Shown here: positions 52,083 to 59,977 of the stretch, piece after piece
How positions within the stretch are numbered: position 1 is the first letter of the stretch
How the letters are laid out: every line of letters begins with the position of its first letter
Source: an uncultured Oscillospiraceae bacterium
GTDB taxonomy: Bacteria; Bacillota; Clostridia; Oscillospirales; Oscillospiraceae
Direction: 5' to 3'
Assembly: GCA_934636655.1 (NCBI GenBank)
Contig: CAKUAS010000002.1
Span: 133,994-197,993, forward strand
Length of the DNA stretch: 64,000 nucleotides
The notes under the pieces: model-generated
What the model was told of the DNA's origin: nothing
The model's input: the letters and a program-made list of their open reading frames with translations, nothing else
Databases searched by the model: none
Translations under genes and position numbers: made by a program

Positions 52083-52385
52083 AAAAAAACGCCCTTGGCC
52101 GGCTGAGACAAGAAAACATACGGTTTTGAAGCGATCTTTTCCGCCCCTGCTGCGTCTGAAACCTTGAGAATACGTCAGTATGCTCTGCGGTCTCATCCTT
52201 ACAGGGGCAAAAAATCTCAGCTTCAAAACTGCGAGCACCCGAAAAGACGGAGCATGTGCGAGGTCAAGGCGCGGCGGCGAAGGCATACTTTGCGTATACC
52301 AAGCCGTCGCAACGACGACATTCGTGCATGCTCCGTTTTCTCGGGCGTGTGTTTTCTTATCTCAGCCGGCCAAGGGCGTTTTTTT
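52083..52385. repeat. Multi-hairpin repeat, family D, copy 2
   Basis: 303 bases. Outer 40-base near-perfect inverted arms (AACGCCCTTGGCCGGCTGAG at left, its inverse at right) enclose two further hairpins: 52123-52229 (arms GTTTTGAAG/CTTCAAAAC, CCCCTG/CAGGGG) and 52236-52349 (arms CCGAAAAGACGGAGCATG and its inverse). The core at 52149-52204 matches copy 1. The right arm contains the spoVAE stop codon and the left arm follows the lipoprotein stop. No coding frame. Confidence 0.88.
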
Positions 52386-52746
52386 ATTTCTTTTCCCTCG
52401 GCTTAAAAAGCAGGGCGATGATTATGCCGAAGAACACGGCGGCGCATATGCCCGCTGCCGCGGCGGTGAAGCCGCCGGTGAACGCGCCGAGAACGCCGTT
52501 TTCGGAAACCGCTTTCTCTACGCCCTTTGCAAGCGTCGAACCGAAGCCCGTCAGCGGTACGGTCGCGCCGGCGCTTGCCCATTTTACTAGCGGGGAGTAG
52601 AGCCCCACGGCTTCGAGGATCAGTCCCGCCACGACATAGACCGTCAGTATCCGAGCGGGGGTGAGTTTCGTCTTGTCGATGAGAAGCTGACCTATGGCGC
52701 ACAGTGCGCCGCCCACGGCGAAAACCTTGAGATATTCAATAAGCAT
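52384..52746 (-). CDS. spoVAE: Stage V sporulation protein AE (SpoVAEB)
   Basis: 120 residues with about four helices; the same family as SpoVAC. Marks: FAVGGALCAIGQLLIDKT and SAGATVPLTGFGSTLAKGVE. It is a membrane component of the dipicolinic acid channel in forespores. The ATG at 52746 follows GAGGTGAAAAGC and lies 10 bases after spoVAD. Its last codon and stop lie in the arm of the repeat at 52083-52385. Confidence 0.9.
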   Translation of the reverse strand: MLIEYLKVFAVGGALCAIGQLLIDKTKLTPARILTVYVVAGLILEAVGLYSPLVKWASAGATVPLTGFGSTLAKGVEKAVSENGVLGAFTGGFTAAAAGICAAVFFGIIIALLFKPREKK

Positions 52747-52756
52747 GCTTTTCACC

Positions 52757-53776
52757 TCAGTTCGGCAGAGCCTTTTCGATGGCAAGCGCGTGGCATATGC
52801 CGGGGATGCTGTTTCCCTGCTGCGTGCTCGTCGGCGACATGAGCGCGCCCGTCGGCGCAAACAGCACCTTCTCCCACTTGCCCTCGGAAAAGCCGCGCAT
52901 AATGAGTGAGCAGAACACAGAGGCCGAGCAGCCGCAGCCCGAGCCGCCCGCGTGAACGTCCTGCCGATCACGGTCAAATATGAGAACGCCGCAGTCGGTG
53001 TAGAACTTGCCGAGCTTCACGCCGTCGCGGCGGAAAAGATCTTCGAGCGTGTCGTGGCCGATAGCGCCGAGGTCGCCCGTGACTATCATGTCGTAATAGT
53101 CCGGCTCTCTGCCGGTGTCGGCAAAATGCGCCTTGAGAGTTTCGTATGCTGCCGGAGCCATGGCGCTTCCCATGTTGTTCGCGTCCGTTATCCCGGCGTC
53201 GACTATCCTGCCGGGTGTGAGATATGTCACATATGGGCCCTTGCCTTCGCGCTGCAATATCGCCGCTCCCGAGCCCGTCACCGTCCACTGCGCCGTTGGC
53301 GTGCGCTGACCGCCGTATTCGAGCGGGAAGCGGTACTGCCGCTCGGACGAGCAGAAGTGCGAGCTCGTGACGGCGCATACGCGCTCGGCAAAGCCGCCGT
53401 CGATGGCCATCGTACCGAGGGTCATCGCCTCGCCCATCGTCGAGCACGCACCGTACAATCCGAAGTGCCGCACGCCGGTATTTTTAAGGGCAAAAGCTGA
53501 GCCCACGCACTGATTTAAAAGGTCCCCGGAGAATATCATGTCGAGCTCCTTCGGCGGAATGCCGAGCTTATCGCAGCACAGCTCGAAGCATTCCTTGAGC
53601 ATGGAGCTTTCTGCCTTTTCCCACGATTTTTCGCCGAAATAGGCGTCGAGGCATATCTTATCGAAGCAGTGCCCGATAGGGCCTTCGCCCTCCTTCTGCC
53701 CGACGACCGAGGCGAAGGACACGATAGACGGCGGCCTTTCGGGCCGTACGGTCTGTAGACCTATCATTTTATTCAT
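52757..53776 (-). CDS. spoVAD: Stage V sporulation protein AD
   Basis: 339 residues, the length of Bacillus SpoVAD. It is a thiolase-fold protein that binds dipicolinic acid at the spore inner membrane. Marks: GPIGHCFDKICLDAYFGEKS, FSGDLLNQCVGSAFALKNTG, GLYGACSTMGEAM, and HAGGSGCGCSASVF. The start ATG 53776 has only a weak ribosome site; a longer frame lacks similarity. It precedes spoVAE; spoVAC is elsewhere in the window. Confidence 0.93.
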   Translation of the reverse strand: MNKMIGLQTVRPERPPSIVSFASVVGQKEGEGPIGHCFDKICLDAYFGEKSWEKAESSMLKECFELCCDKLGIPPKELDMIFSGDLLNQCVGSAFALKNTGVRHFGLYGACSTMGEAMTLGTMAIDGGFAERVCAVTSSHFCSSERQYRFPLEYGGQRTPTAQWTVTGSGAAILQREGKGPYVTYLTPGRIVDAGITDANNMGSAMAPAAYETLKAHFADTGREPDYYDMIVTGDLGAIGHDTLEDLFRRDGVKLGKFYTDCGVLIFDRDRQDVHAGGSGCGCSASVFCSLIMRGFSEGKWEKVLFAPTGALMSPTSTQQGNSIPGICHALAIEKALPN

Positions 53777-53813
53777 GTTGATCACCGCAGATATTTTTCC
53801 CGAAATGAGCATA

Positions 53814-53852
53814 AAAATACGGCTGAATCGTTTTTGATCCAGCCGTTTTAAA
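53814..53852 (-). terminator. Hairpin terminator of the E2-like gene
   Basis: AATACGGCTGAATC / GATCCAGCCGTTTT stem with a short T-rich loop, just downstream of the minus-strand gene at 53861. Confidence 0.7.
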
Positions 53853-53860
53853 ATCAATGT

Positions 53861-54742
53861 TCAGAAAATATCCTCGTTGACCTTTGCGGGAGGGACCTCA
53901 AGCACCGAGGGATCCTGAATGATGCGGTTTATGATCTTGAACACACTTGCGTAGTAGTGGCCGTCGACCGTGCGCTCGTCGAGAACAAACTTGCAGTCGA
54001 CATACTTGCGGTCTGTGACGCTGCCGTGACGGTCGAGCTCATGAACATGGCGCTTTGCGCCGAAGGATACGAACACCGGCAGTGTTCCGAAATTGTAGAT
54101 ATGATGGTAAATGGGACCGATGCCGAGCGAGCCGAGGTCGGTGATGATCATCGAACCATGGAAGGGGCTTACGTCCAGCAGCTTCTTCGGCAGCAGGCCG
54201 AAGTAGTCGGCGACGCGTATGAGCCAGATGGCGAAGCTTATGACAAAGCGGGGCAGAGAAGCAAATTTGTTCGCAAATTCCTCTGTGCCGTTTTCCTCGT
54301 CGGAGTTCTTTATCTCATCGATGGCGGCGTTCATGCGGTTATAAACATCATAGATCGTGTCGGTGGGTTTGAATACGACCTTGATGGTAGTTTCGGTCGA
54401 ATCAATGGTAAGATTGCGCTTTACTGTCATGACGATCTCAATATCCTCACGCGCGTAAATGCGCTTGCCGACGCAGAAACGATTGAGGCCGGGCAGGTAG
54501 GCGCAGGCACGAACATAGGCCGCGATAAGCAGATGCAGCATGCCCATGCCCTTATAGCCCGCGACGCGCTGCTTTCTGAACCAGCGGTCGGCGTTCGTGA
54601 TCTCAAACGATTCCTCGTAATAGTTGAGAGCGTCGTTTCTCTTCGGCATTATGAACGGAATGAAGTTATAAAAGCCGTTTAATGAGCGCAGACGTCTGCC
54701 GTCAACGCGGTCTCCGGCGCGCCTTTTATAGTTGTTAGCCAT
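53861..54742 (-). CDS. E2/CAT-like acyltransferase domain protein lacking the catalytic His
   Basis: 293 residues. The fold of 2-oxoacid dehydrogenase E2 catalytic domains is suggested by ASVFK-type end helix and the motif DERTVDGHYYA, which corresponds to the catalytic DHRxxDG; His is Glu here. There is no lipoyl or E1-binding domain. The N-terminal part is basic, followed by IPFIMPKRNDALNYYEESFE and LLIAAYVRACAYLPGLNRFC. Stand-alone relatives exist in Clostridia without known function. The ATG at 54742 follows AAGGAGGCTTCCT. It may be a non-catalytic or altered acyltransferase. Confidence 0.7.
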   Translation of the reverse strand: MANNYKRRAGDRVDGRRLRSLNGFYNFIPFIMPKRNDALNYYEESFEITNADRWFRKQRVAGYKGMGMLHLLIAAYVRACAYLPGLNRFCVGKRIYAREDIEIVMTVKRNLTIDSTETTIKVVFKPTDTIYDVYNRMNAAIDEIKNSDEENGTEEFANKFASLPRFVISFAIWLIRVADYFGLLPKKLLDVSPFHGSMIITDLGSLGIGPIYHHIYNFGTLPVFVSFGAKRHVHELDRHGSVTDRKYVDCKFVLDERTVDGHYYASVFKIINRIIQDPSVLEVPPAKVNEDIF

Positions 54743-54790
54743 AGGAAGCCTCCTTGGTATTATACAAATCTGCCGCAAACGTACCAAGTA

Positions 54791-54819
54791 ATTATACATT
54801 GTTATATTGTATTTGGCAA
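54791..54819 (-). promoter_or_regulatory. Consensus sigma-A promoter of the E2-like gene
   Basis: Minus-strand TTGCCA (54814-54819), 17 bases, TATAAT (54791-54796), about 50 bases before the start. Confidence 0.75.
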
Positions 54820-55094
54820 GAGAAAAACGTCTTTTTTGACATTAGGTAACACAAAGCAATGTCCTGTTCTCCCGTTATGAAAAAAAGTAATAGAGATTAC
54901 TGTAAAAAAGTATTGCAATTTGAAGGATTAACGCTTAGTATGTTAATTATCAAACGAACTTCTTGCGGCATATGTCAAATTTTTGGCCCTGCTGTATCAA
55001 GGCGTTGCGGTACGCTGAATGTTGAAACAGTATTGAGCAATAATTTAACAATTTAAATTGATTGAACTTTATCAATGAAAATGCACAAAATCCG
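54820..55094. other. AT-rich gene-free region upstream of the V-ATPase operon
   Basis: No gene with a ribosome site is seen between the E2-like promoter and the V-ATPase promoter. The only notable piece is a short inverted repeat AGTAAT-AGAG-ATTACT at 54886-54901. Confidence 0.5.
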
Positions 55095-55123
55095 TTGAAA
55101 TCACGTAGTTTTTTTGTTATTCT
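55095..55123 (+). promoter_or_regulatory. Predicted sigma-A promoter of the V-ATPase operon
   Basis: TTGAAA (55095-55100), 17 bases, TATTCT (55118-55123), about 70 bases before the first gene. Confidence 0.55.
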
Positions 55124-55196
55124 TAACATATTAAAAACATTCAATGCTATAAAACAGAATAGTGCATAAAGAAAATTAACGAAGGGAGGAGAGCTG

Positions 55197-55511
55197 ATGG
55201 CATTTGATGAGATTGCCGGAATAAGCGCGGCGGAAGAAAGCGTGCGCCTTAATATTGCCGAGGCGCAGGCGGAAGCCAAGAGAATAGTCGCGCAGGCTGA
55301 GCTTGCCGGCAAGGCAGATGTTGCCGAGGCGCGTCAAAAAGCGGCAAATGAGCTTGCCGCACGCAGAGCCGAGGCAAGCGGCGCGGCTGAAAAGGAAGCA
55401 CACGAGATATACCTGAAAGCTGAGAACAAAAAAGCGGTGCTCCGTGCTAAAGCCGAAAGCCGCCGTGACGCAGCGGCAAAACTTATCGCGGAAAGGATCG
55501 TGAACGGGTAA
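55197..55511 (+). CDS. ntpF: V-type ATPase peripheral stalk subunit G/H
   Basis: 104 residues, almost entirely Ala/Glu/Lys/Arg-rich helix (NIAEAQAEAKRIVAQAELAG and onward), the usual look of the long coiled-coil stator subunit that pairs with subunit E. The start ATG 55197 follows GGGAGGAGAGCTG. First of nine genes in the order G/H-I-K-E-C-F-A-B-D, the classical bacterial V-ATPase order. Its stop codon overlaps the start of the I gene. Confidence 0.85.
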   Translation: MAFDEIAGISAAEESVRLNIAEAQAEAKRIVAQAELAGKADVAEARQKAANELAARRAEASGAAEKEAHEIYLKAENKKAVLRAKAESRRDAAAKLIAERIVNG

Positions 55512-57463
55512 TGGCCATTGAAAAAATGAAAAAGCTCAGGCTGCTGGCCGTTCGTGCTCAGAAAAAAGCACTTCTGCGAAAGCTTCAGCTTCTTGGCTGC
55601 GTTGAGCTATCCGAGCCGGAGCTATCCGAGCTCTCACCGGAGCTGATGCAGCATCTCTCGAAAGAGGGAAGCGATGTGACAAAATGCAGATCTGATTACG
55701 CGATGATCGTTCAGGCGGTCGAACTGCTTGACAGGTATGCGCCTGTAAAGAGCAAGCTCCTTTCCGCAAAGCCCGAGACCGAGGTTAAAGCGCTGCTTGA
55801 TGATTCAACATTGCTTGCTACGCTGGAAACGGCGCGCAGGATAGTCACCATCGACGAGACCGTGCGAAGGATAAACGCCGAGGGCGCACGCCTTGCAGGC
55901 GCTGTAGACGCATTGAAGCCCTGGCTTGCGCTCGACTATCCGCTCGATGGGCAGGGAACGCAGCGCTGTGCCGTGACGTTGGGCTTTACTCCAGCATCGG
56001 TGAGCCTTGTCGAGATTCGACAGAGCCTTGCCGAAGTCACGGAAGAGGCGGAGCTCATAAGCGTATCCGACGACAGTGCGCAGCACTACCTGGCGCTCAT
56101 CTGCTTTAAGGAGGATCTTCCCGCTGCGCTGGATGCGCTGAGAGTACATAACTTCTCCATAGCAGCCTTCGGAAACTCTGCGGGAACGGCGGCCGAGAGT
56201 ACGGAAAAACTCAAGGCACAGCTCGAAGAACTCAAAAAGCAAAAGGCGGAGCTTATTGACGAAATATCGGCTATGGGCGAGTACCGGCAGGAGCTCAGAC
56301 TCTGTGCCGACAGGATGGAGACCAAGGTCGCCTATGCCGAGGCCGAGGGGCAGCTTTACGGCATGGAAAGCGCCGTTGCGCTCCAGGGCTGGGTGCTTGC
56401 GCGAAAAGTTCCCGAGCTTGAGCAGACACTTGAAAAATTCGACTGCGCGTGGGAACTCACGGATCCTGAACCGGAGGAGTACCCCGAGGTTCCCGTTAAG
56501 CTTCGCAACAACAAAATTACAAACGCGCTGAACATGGTGACTAACATGTACAGCCTGCCGTCATACGACGGCGTTGACCCGAACCCGCTGATGGCGCCGT
56601 TTTTCATTTTGTTCTACGGACTTATGATGGCGGACATGGGCTACGGTCTTATAATGATCCTTGCGGCGGTCGTGGCGATGAAGAAGATAAGGCCGCGCAA
56701 GGGCTCGCTGAGCTTCTGCCAGCTGCTTTTGTACTGCGGTGTATCGACATTCATAATGGGTATACTCACCGGCGGCTTTTTCGGTGATGCGCTCGCGCAG
56801 ATCGGCAAGATATGCGGCAAGCCCGACGGCTGGGGCGAGCTGTGGTGCCTGTTCAGCCCGATGACCGACGTTATGACGGTGCTCATCGGCGCGATGGTGC
56901 TCGGGCTTATCCATCTGAATGTCGGCATGGTCATAAGCGTTGTCGAGAAGGTCAAAAAAGGCGACGCGGCCGGAGCGTTCTGGGAGGAGGGCTCGCTGTG
57001 GGTCATTCTCATCGGGGCTGTCATGACGGCGCTCAAGGTAGGCAGCATCGGCGGCGTGCCGGTGGTTCTTGTTATCGGCTGCGTTATGCTTTTCTACGGC
57101 GGAAGCCGCGGAGCAAAGGGCTTCGGCAAGCTGACGAGCCTGTTTTCGACGCTTTACAACACCGTGACCGGCTGGTTCGGCGACATACTTTCATACTCGC
57201 GAATTATGGCGCTGATGCTCGCCGGCAGCGTTATCGCAACGGTCTTCAACACCATAGGCGGCATAGCCAATACCCTTTGGCTGTTTATCCCCGTGTTCAT
57301 TATCGGACACAGCCTGAACTTTGCTCTTAACCTCCTTGGCTGCTATGTACACGATCTGAGACTTCAGTGTCTCGAGTACTTCGGCAAGTTCTACAAGGAC
57401 GGCGGCAGGGCGTTCAGGCCCCTTGAAGTAAGCACAAAATATTACGATATAGCTGAAGAATAA
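55511..57463 (+). CDS. ntpI: V-type ATPase subunit I (a-subunit)
   Basis: 650 residues. A soluble N-terminal half (1 to about 330, with coiled coil ESTEKLKAQLEELKKQKAEL) anchors the stators; the C-terminal half has seven or eight helices and forms the ion half-channels. Marks: MAPFFILFYGLMMADMGYGL, LLYCGVSTFIMGILTGGFFG and GDILSYSRIMALMLAGSVIA, whose Arg is the expected channel residue beside the K ring. Fits the family length. Confidence 0.94.
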   Translation: MAIEKMKKLRLLAVRAQKKALLRKLQLLGCVELSEPELSELSPELMQHLSKEGSDVTKCRSDYAMIVQAVELLDRYAPVKSKLLSAKPETEVKALLDDSTLLATLETARRIVTIDETVRRINAEGARLAGAVDALKPWLALDYPLDGQGTQRCAVTLGFTPASVSLVEIRQSLAEVTEEAELISVSDDSAQHYLALICFKEDLPAALDALRVHNFSIAAFGNSAGTAAESTEKLKAQLEELKKQKAELIDEISAMGEYRQELRLCADRMETKVAYAEAEGQLYGMESAVALQGWVLARKVPELEQTLEKFDCAWELTDPEPEEYPEVPVKLRNNKITNALNMVTNMYSLPSYDGVDPNPLMAPFFILFYGLMMADMGYGLIMILAAVVAMKKIRPRKGSLSFCQLLLYCGVSTFIMGILTGGFFGDALAQIGKICGKPDGWGELWCLFSPMTDVMTVLIGAMVLGLIHLNVGMVISVVEKVKKGDAAGAFWEEGSLWVILIGAVMTALKVGSIGGVPVVLVIGCVMLFYGGSRGAKGFGKLTSLFSTLYNTVTGWFGDILSYSRIMALMLAGSVIATVFNTIGGIANTLWLFIPVFIIGHSLNFALNLLGCYVHDLRLQCLEYFGKFYKDGGRAFRPLEVSTKYYDIAEE

Positions 57464-57479
57464 TAGGAGGATATCAATA

Positions 57480-57962
57480 ATGGAATTTCTGTTTGCACAC
57501 TCAGGCCTTGCAATAGGTCTTCTCGGCGCGGGTCTCGCAGCATGCATGGCAGGCGCAGGCTCGGCAGTCGGCACCGGTATTGCCGGTGAAGCCGGCGCGG
57601 GACTCATCACCGAAGACCCTTCAAAGTTCGGTAAGGCGATGATCCTTCAGGTCATCCCCGGCACCCAGGGCCTTTACGGTCTGGTTGTTTTCTTCGTCGC
57701 GATCATGAACATGGGTCTGCTTGACGGCACGGCTCTTAACCTTTCGTTCGTCGACGGCTGCCGTTACTTCGCGGCATGCATGCCCATCGCAATCGGCGGC
57801 CTCGTTTCCGCTATCGGACAGGGCAAGGTCGCGGCGGCGTCGGTCAATCTGCTCGCCAAGAACCCCGACCACTGGGCAAAGGGCATGATCCTGTGCATCA
57901 CCGTTGAGTTCTACGCAATTTTGTCCCTGCTTGCATCCATGATGATGCTGCTGTACATCTGA
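57480..57962 (+). CDS. ntpK: V-type ATPase subunit K (rotor proteolipid), sodium-type residues
   Basis: 160 residues with four helices, a double-hairpin proteolipid as in Enterococcus hirae NtpK. The residues that hold sodium in that protein are present in the same contexts: Thr62 and Gln63 in IPGTQGLYG, Gln114 in GQGKVAAAS, and Glu143 in ITVEFYAIL; Ile59 replaces a Leu. This predicts sodium rather than proton transport. Ring subunits turn against subunit I in the membrane. Ribosome site TAGGAGGATATCAATA. Confidence 0.94.
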   Translation: MEFLFAHSGLAIGLLGAGLAACMAGAGSAVGTGIAGEAGAGLITEDPSKFGKAMILQVIPGTQGLYGLVVFFVAIMNMGLLDGTALNLSFVDGCRYFAACMPIAIGGLVSAIGQGKVAAASVNLLAKNPDHWAKGMILCITVEFYAILSLLASMMMLLYI

Positions 57963-58000
57963 TCCGACGGTGAAATATAACGTAAAGGCAGGGCTTTACC

Positions 58001-58600
58001 ATGAAAGGCACTGAAAAAATAATCGCACATATCCGGGCCGACGGCGATGCGGAGGTAAAAAGAATAATCGACGCCGCGTCAAAGCAGGCCGAAGAGATCC
58101 GCGCGGAGAGCTTCAAGACGGCACTCAGTGAGTACGAAAAGCTCATGCAGGCGGGCAATGCCGAATGCGAGGATATCCTCAGCGGCAGCCGCCGCATTGC
58201 GGAGATGGAGGCAAAAAAGAGCGTCCTTTCCGTGAAGCAGGAAATGGTGTCCTCGGCGTTCGATGCCGCGCGGGACGAGATAGTCAATATGCCGCGCGAT
58301 AAATACACGCAGTTTCTTGCGCGCATGGCGGCCGATGCGGCCTCCACCGGCGAGGAGGAGATACTCCTCAACGAGGGCGACAGGAAAGAACTCGGGAAGG
58401 CCGTCTGCAAGGCGGCAAACGATCTCCTCTCGGAAAAGGGCGTGCCCGGCAGGCTCACTTTGAGCGAGGACACGGCCGATATTTCCGGCGGCCTTATTGT
58501 CCGCTTTGGCGGCATAGAGACAAATTGCAGTATCGACGCGCTCATTCGCCAGCGCCGCAGCGGCCTTTCGACCGAAGTTGCGGCAGTGCTGTTTGAATGA
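58001..58600 (+). CDS. ntpE: V-type ATPase subunit E
   Basis: 199 residues. A long N-terminal helix (TEKIIAHIRADGDAEVKRII and on to about 85) pairs with subunit G/H; the C-terminal mixed domain (from about 95) binds the top of the A/B head, with LNEGDRKELGKAV and ISGGLIVRFGGIETNCSIDA typical of the family. Peripheral stalk component. Preceded by AAGGCAGGGCTTTACC. Confidence 0.9.
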   Translation: MKGTEKIIAHIRADGDAEVKRIIDAASKQAEEIRAESFKTALSEYEKLMQAGNAECEDILSGSRRIAEMEAKKSVLSVKQEMVSSAFDAARDEIVNMPRDKYTQFLARMAADAASTGEEEILLNEGDRKELGKAVCKAANDLLSEKGVPGRLTLSEDTADISGGLIVRFGGIETNCSIDALIRQRRSGLSTEVAAVLFE

Positions 58601-58639
58601 TGCTCCGGCGCTGTATATCCCGAAAAGGGAGGGAATGAA

Positions 58640-59644
58640 TTGTCAAATAAAAAGTGCGTCAGAGAAAAATATCTGTATCTTTCCGCGATGCTCAGAGCCA
58701 GGGAGGCAAAAATGCTGACCCGCGACAAGGCCGAACGCATGATAGACGCGCCAAGCTTTGACGAGGCGGCGAAGATGCTCACCGACTGCGGCTATAAGGA
58801 CATGTCGGGCTTTTCGGCAAAGCAGGTCGAACAGACCCTTGCCGAGCACAGAGCGGAGATATTCGCCGAGCTTGCTCGGATGTCACCGGACGCAGAGCCT
58901 GTCGAGATCTTCCGTATGCGGTACGATTACCACAACGCAAAGATCGTCATAAAGACCGAAGCCGATGGGCGCGACCGCTCCGACCTTATGAGCGAGTCGG
59001 GCAGAGTGAGTCCGGAAGTCTTGAAGCGCAGCTTCGCGGAGGAAAAATACCTCAGTCTGCCGCCGGTTTTGGCCGATGCAATGGTCGAAGCAAAAAGCGC
59101 TCTGGCAAGATCACAAAACCCCCAGCTTGCCGATTTCATACTCGACAGAGCATATTTTGCGGAGCTCCTCGCGGCGTCGCAGAAGCTCGGCAGTGCGTTC
59201 CTGCGCGGTTATGCACAGACAATGATAGACGCGGCAAACCTCAGAAGCACGGTGCGCACGATGCGCATGAATAAGGATGCGGAGTTCCTTAAAACAGCTC
59301 TCATATCCGGCGGAGGTATAGACACGGGTCGCATCCTTGCGGCCTTCGGCTCGGGCGATACGCTCGCGGCGATATACGCAAACACGCTTCTTGCAAACGC
59401 CGCGGCTCTCGGTGCTGCGGCCGTAAAGGGCGGCACGATGACCGAGTTTGAGCTTGCATGCGATAATGCCGTTACGGCCTATCTCACGGGCGCAAGGCTC
59501 GTAGCCTACGGCGAGGCACCCGTTATAGCGTATCTTGCGGCCGTTGAGGGCGAAGTTACCGCGCTGAGAATGATACTCACCGGCATGCTTGCCGGACTTC
59601 CGGCGCAGACGATACGGGAAAGGCTGCGTGATCTTTATGCTTAA
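58640..59644 (+). CDS. ntpC: V-type ATPase subunit C (d-type)
   Basis: 334 residues. All-helical three-part subunit joining the central axle to the K ring. Marks: YLYLSAMLRAREAKMLTRDK, YDYHNAKIVIKTEADGRD, LRGYAQTMIDAANLRSTVRT and IAYLAAVEGEVTALRMILTG. The start is TTG 58640 preceded by GGGAGGGAATGAA; an ATG is not available with proper spacing. It overlaps the F gene by eight bases. Confidence 0.9.
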   Translation: MSNKKCVREKYLYLSAMLRAREAKMLTRDKAERMIDAPSFDEAAKMLTDCGYKDMSGFSAKQVEQTLAEHRAEIFAELARMSPDAEPVEIFRMRYDYHNAKIVIKTEADGRDRSDLMSESGRVSPEVLKRSFAEEKYLSLPPVLADAMVEAKSALARSQNPQLADFILDRAYFAELLAASQKLGSAFLRGYAQTMIDAANLRSTVRTMRMNKDAEFLKTALISGGGIDTGRILAAFGSGDTLAAIYANTLLANAAALGAAAVKGGTMTEFELACDNAVTAYLTGARLVAYGEAPVIAYLAAVEGEVTALRMILTGMLAGLPAQTIRERLRDLYA

Positions 59645-59960
59645 AATTGCTGTTATAGGACGGCGCGAGACCGTTATGGGCTTTACCGCGCTGGGACTGG
59701 AGGCATATCCGGTAGCAGACAGCTCCGAAGCAAAGGCGATACTTCGCACGCTCACCCACGACAGGGAGGATGTTGCGATAATCTACGTCGAGGAGGATAT
59801 CGCCGTCGAGCTTCAAAGCCAGATAGATAAATTCAAGGACAGTCCGAAACCGGCGATAATCCTTATCCCGGGCAGAGAGGGCAGTCTCGGCATGGGGCTT
59901 TCGGCCCTCAATGCCGCAGTAGAGCGTGCCATCGGCACGAACATCCTCGAGAATAATTAA
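59637..59960 (+). CDS. ntpG: V-type ATPase subunit F
   Basis: 107 residues. CheY-like small axle subunit: MLKIAVIGRRETVMGFTALG, then DVAIIYVEEDIAVELQSQID and PAIILIPGREGSLG. The ATG at 59637 is inside the end of the C gene, so translation is coupled; the longer frame start at 59589 is not supported. It binds subunit D in the centre of the rotor. Named ntpG after the Enterococcus scheme. Confidence 0.9.
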   Translation: MLKIAVIGRRETVMGFTALGLEAYPVADSSEAKAILRTLTHDREDVAIIYVEEDIAVELQSQIDKFKDSPKPAIILIPGREGSLGMGLSALNAAVERAIGTNILENN

Positions 59961-59977
59961 GAAAGAAAGGTATCTGT

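Noticed and set aside
54859..55056. 65-codon open frame upstream of the V-ATPase operon
   Set aside because: No ribosome site, unusual composition and no recognisable feature; AT-rich intergenic DNA.
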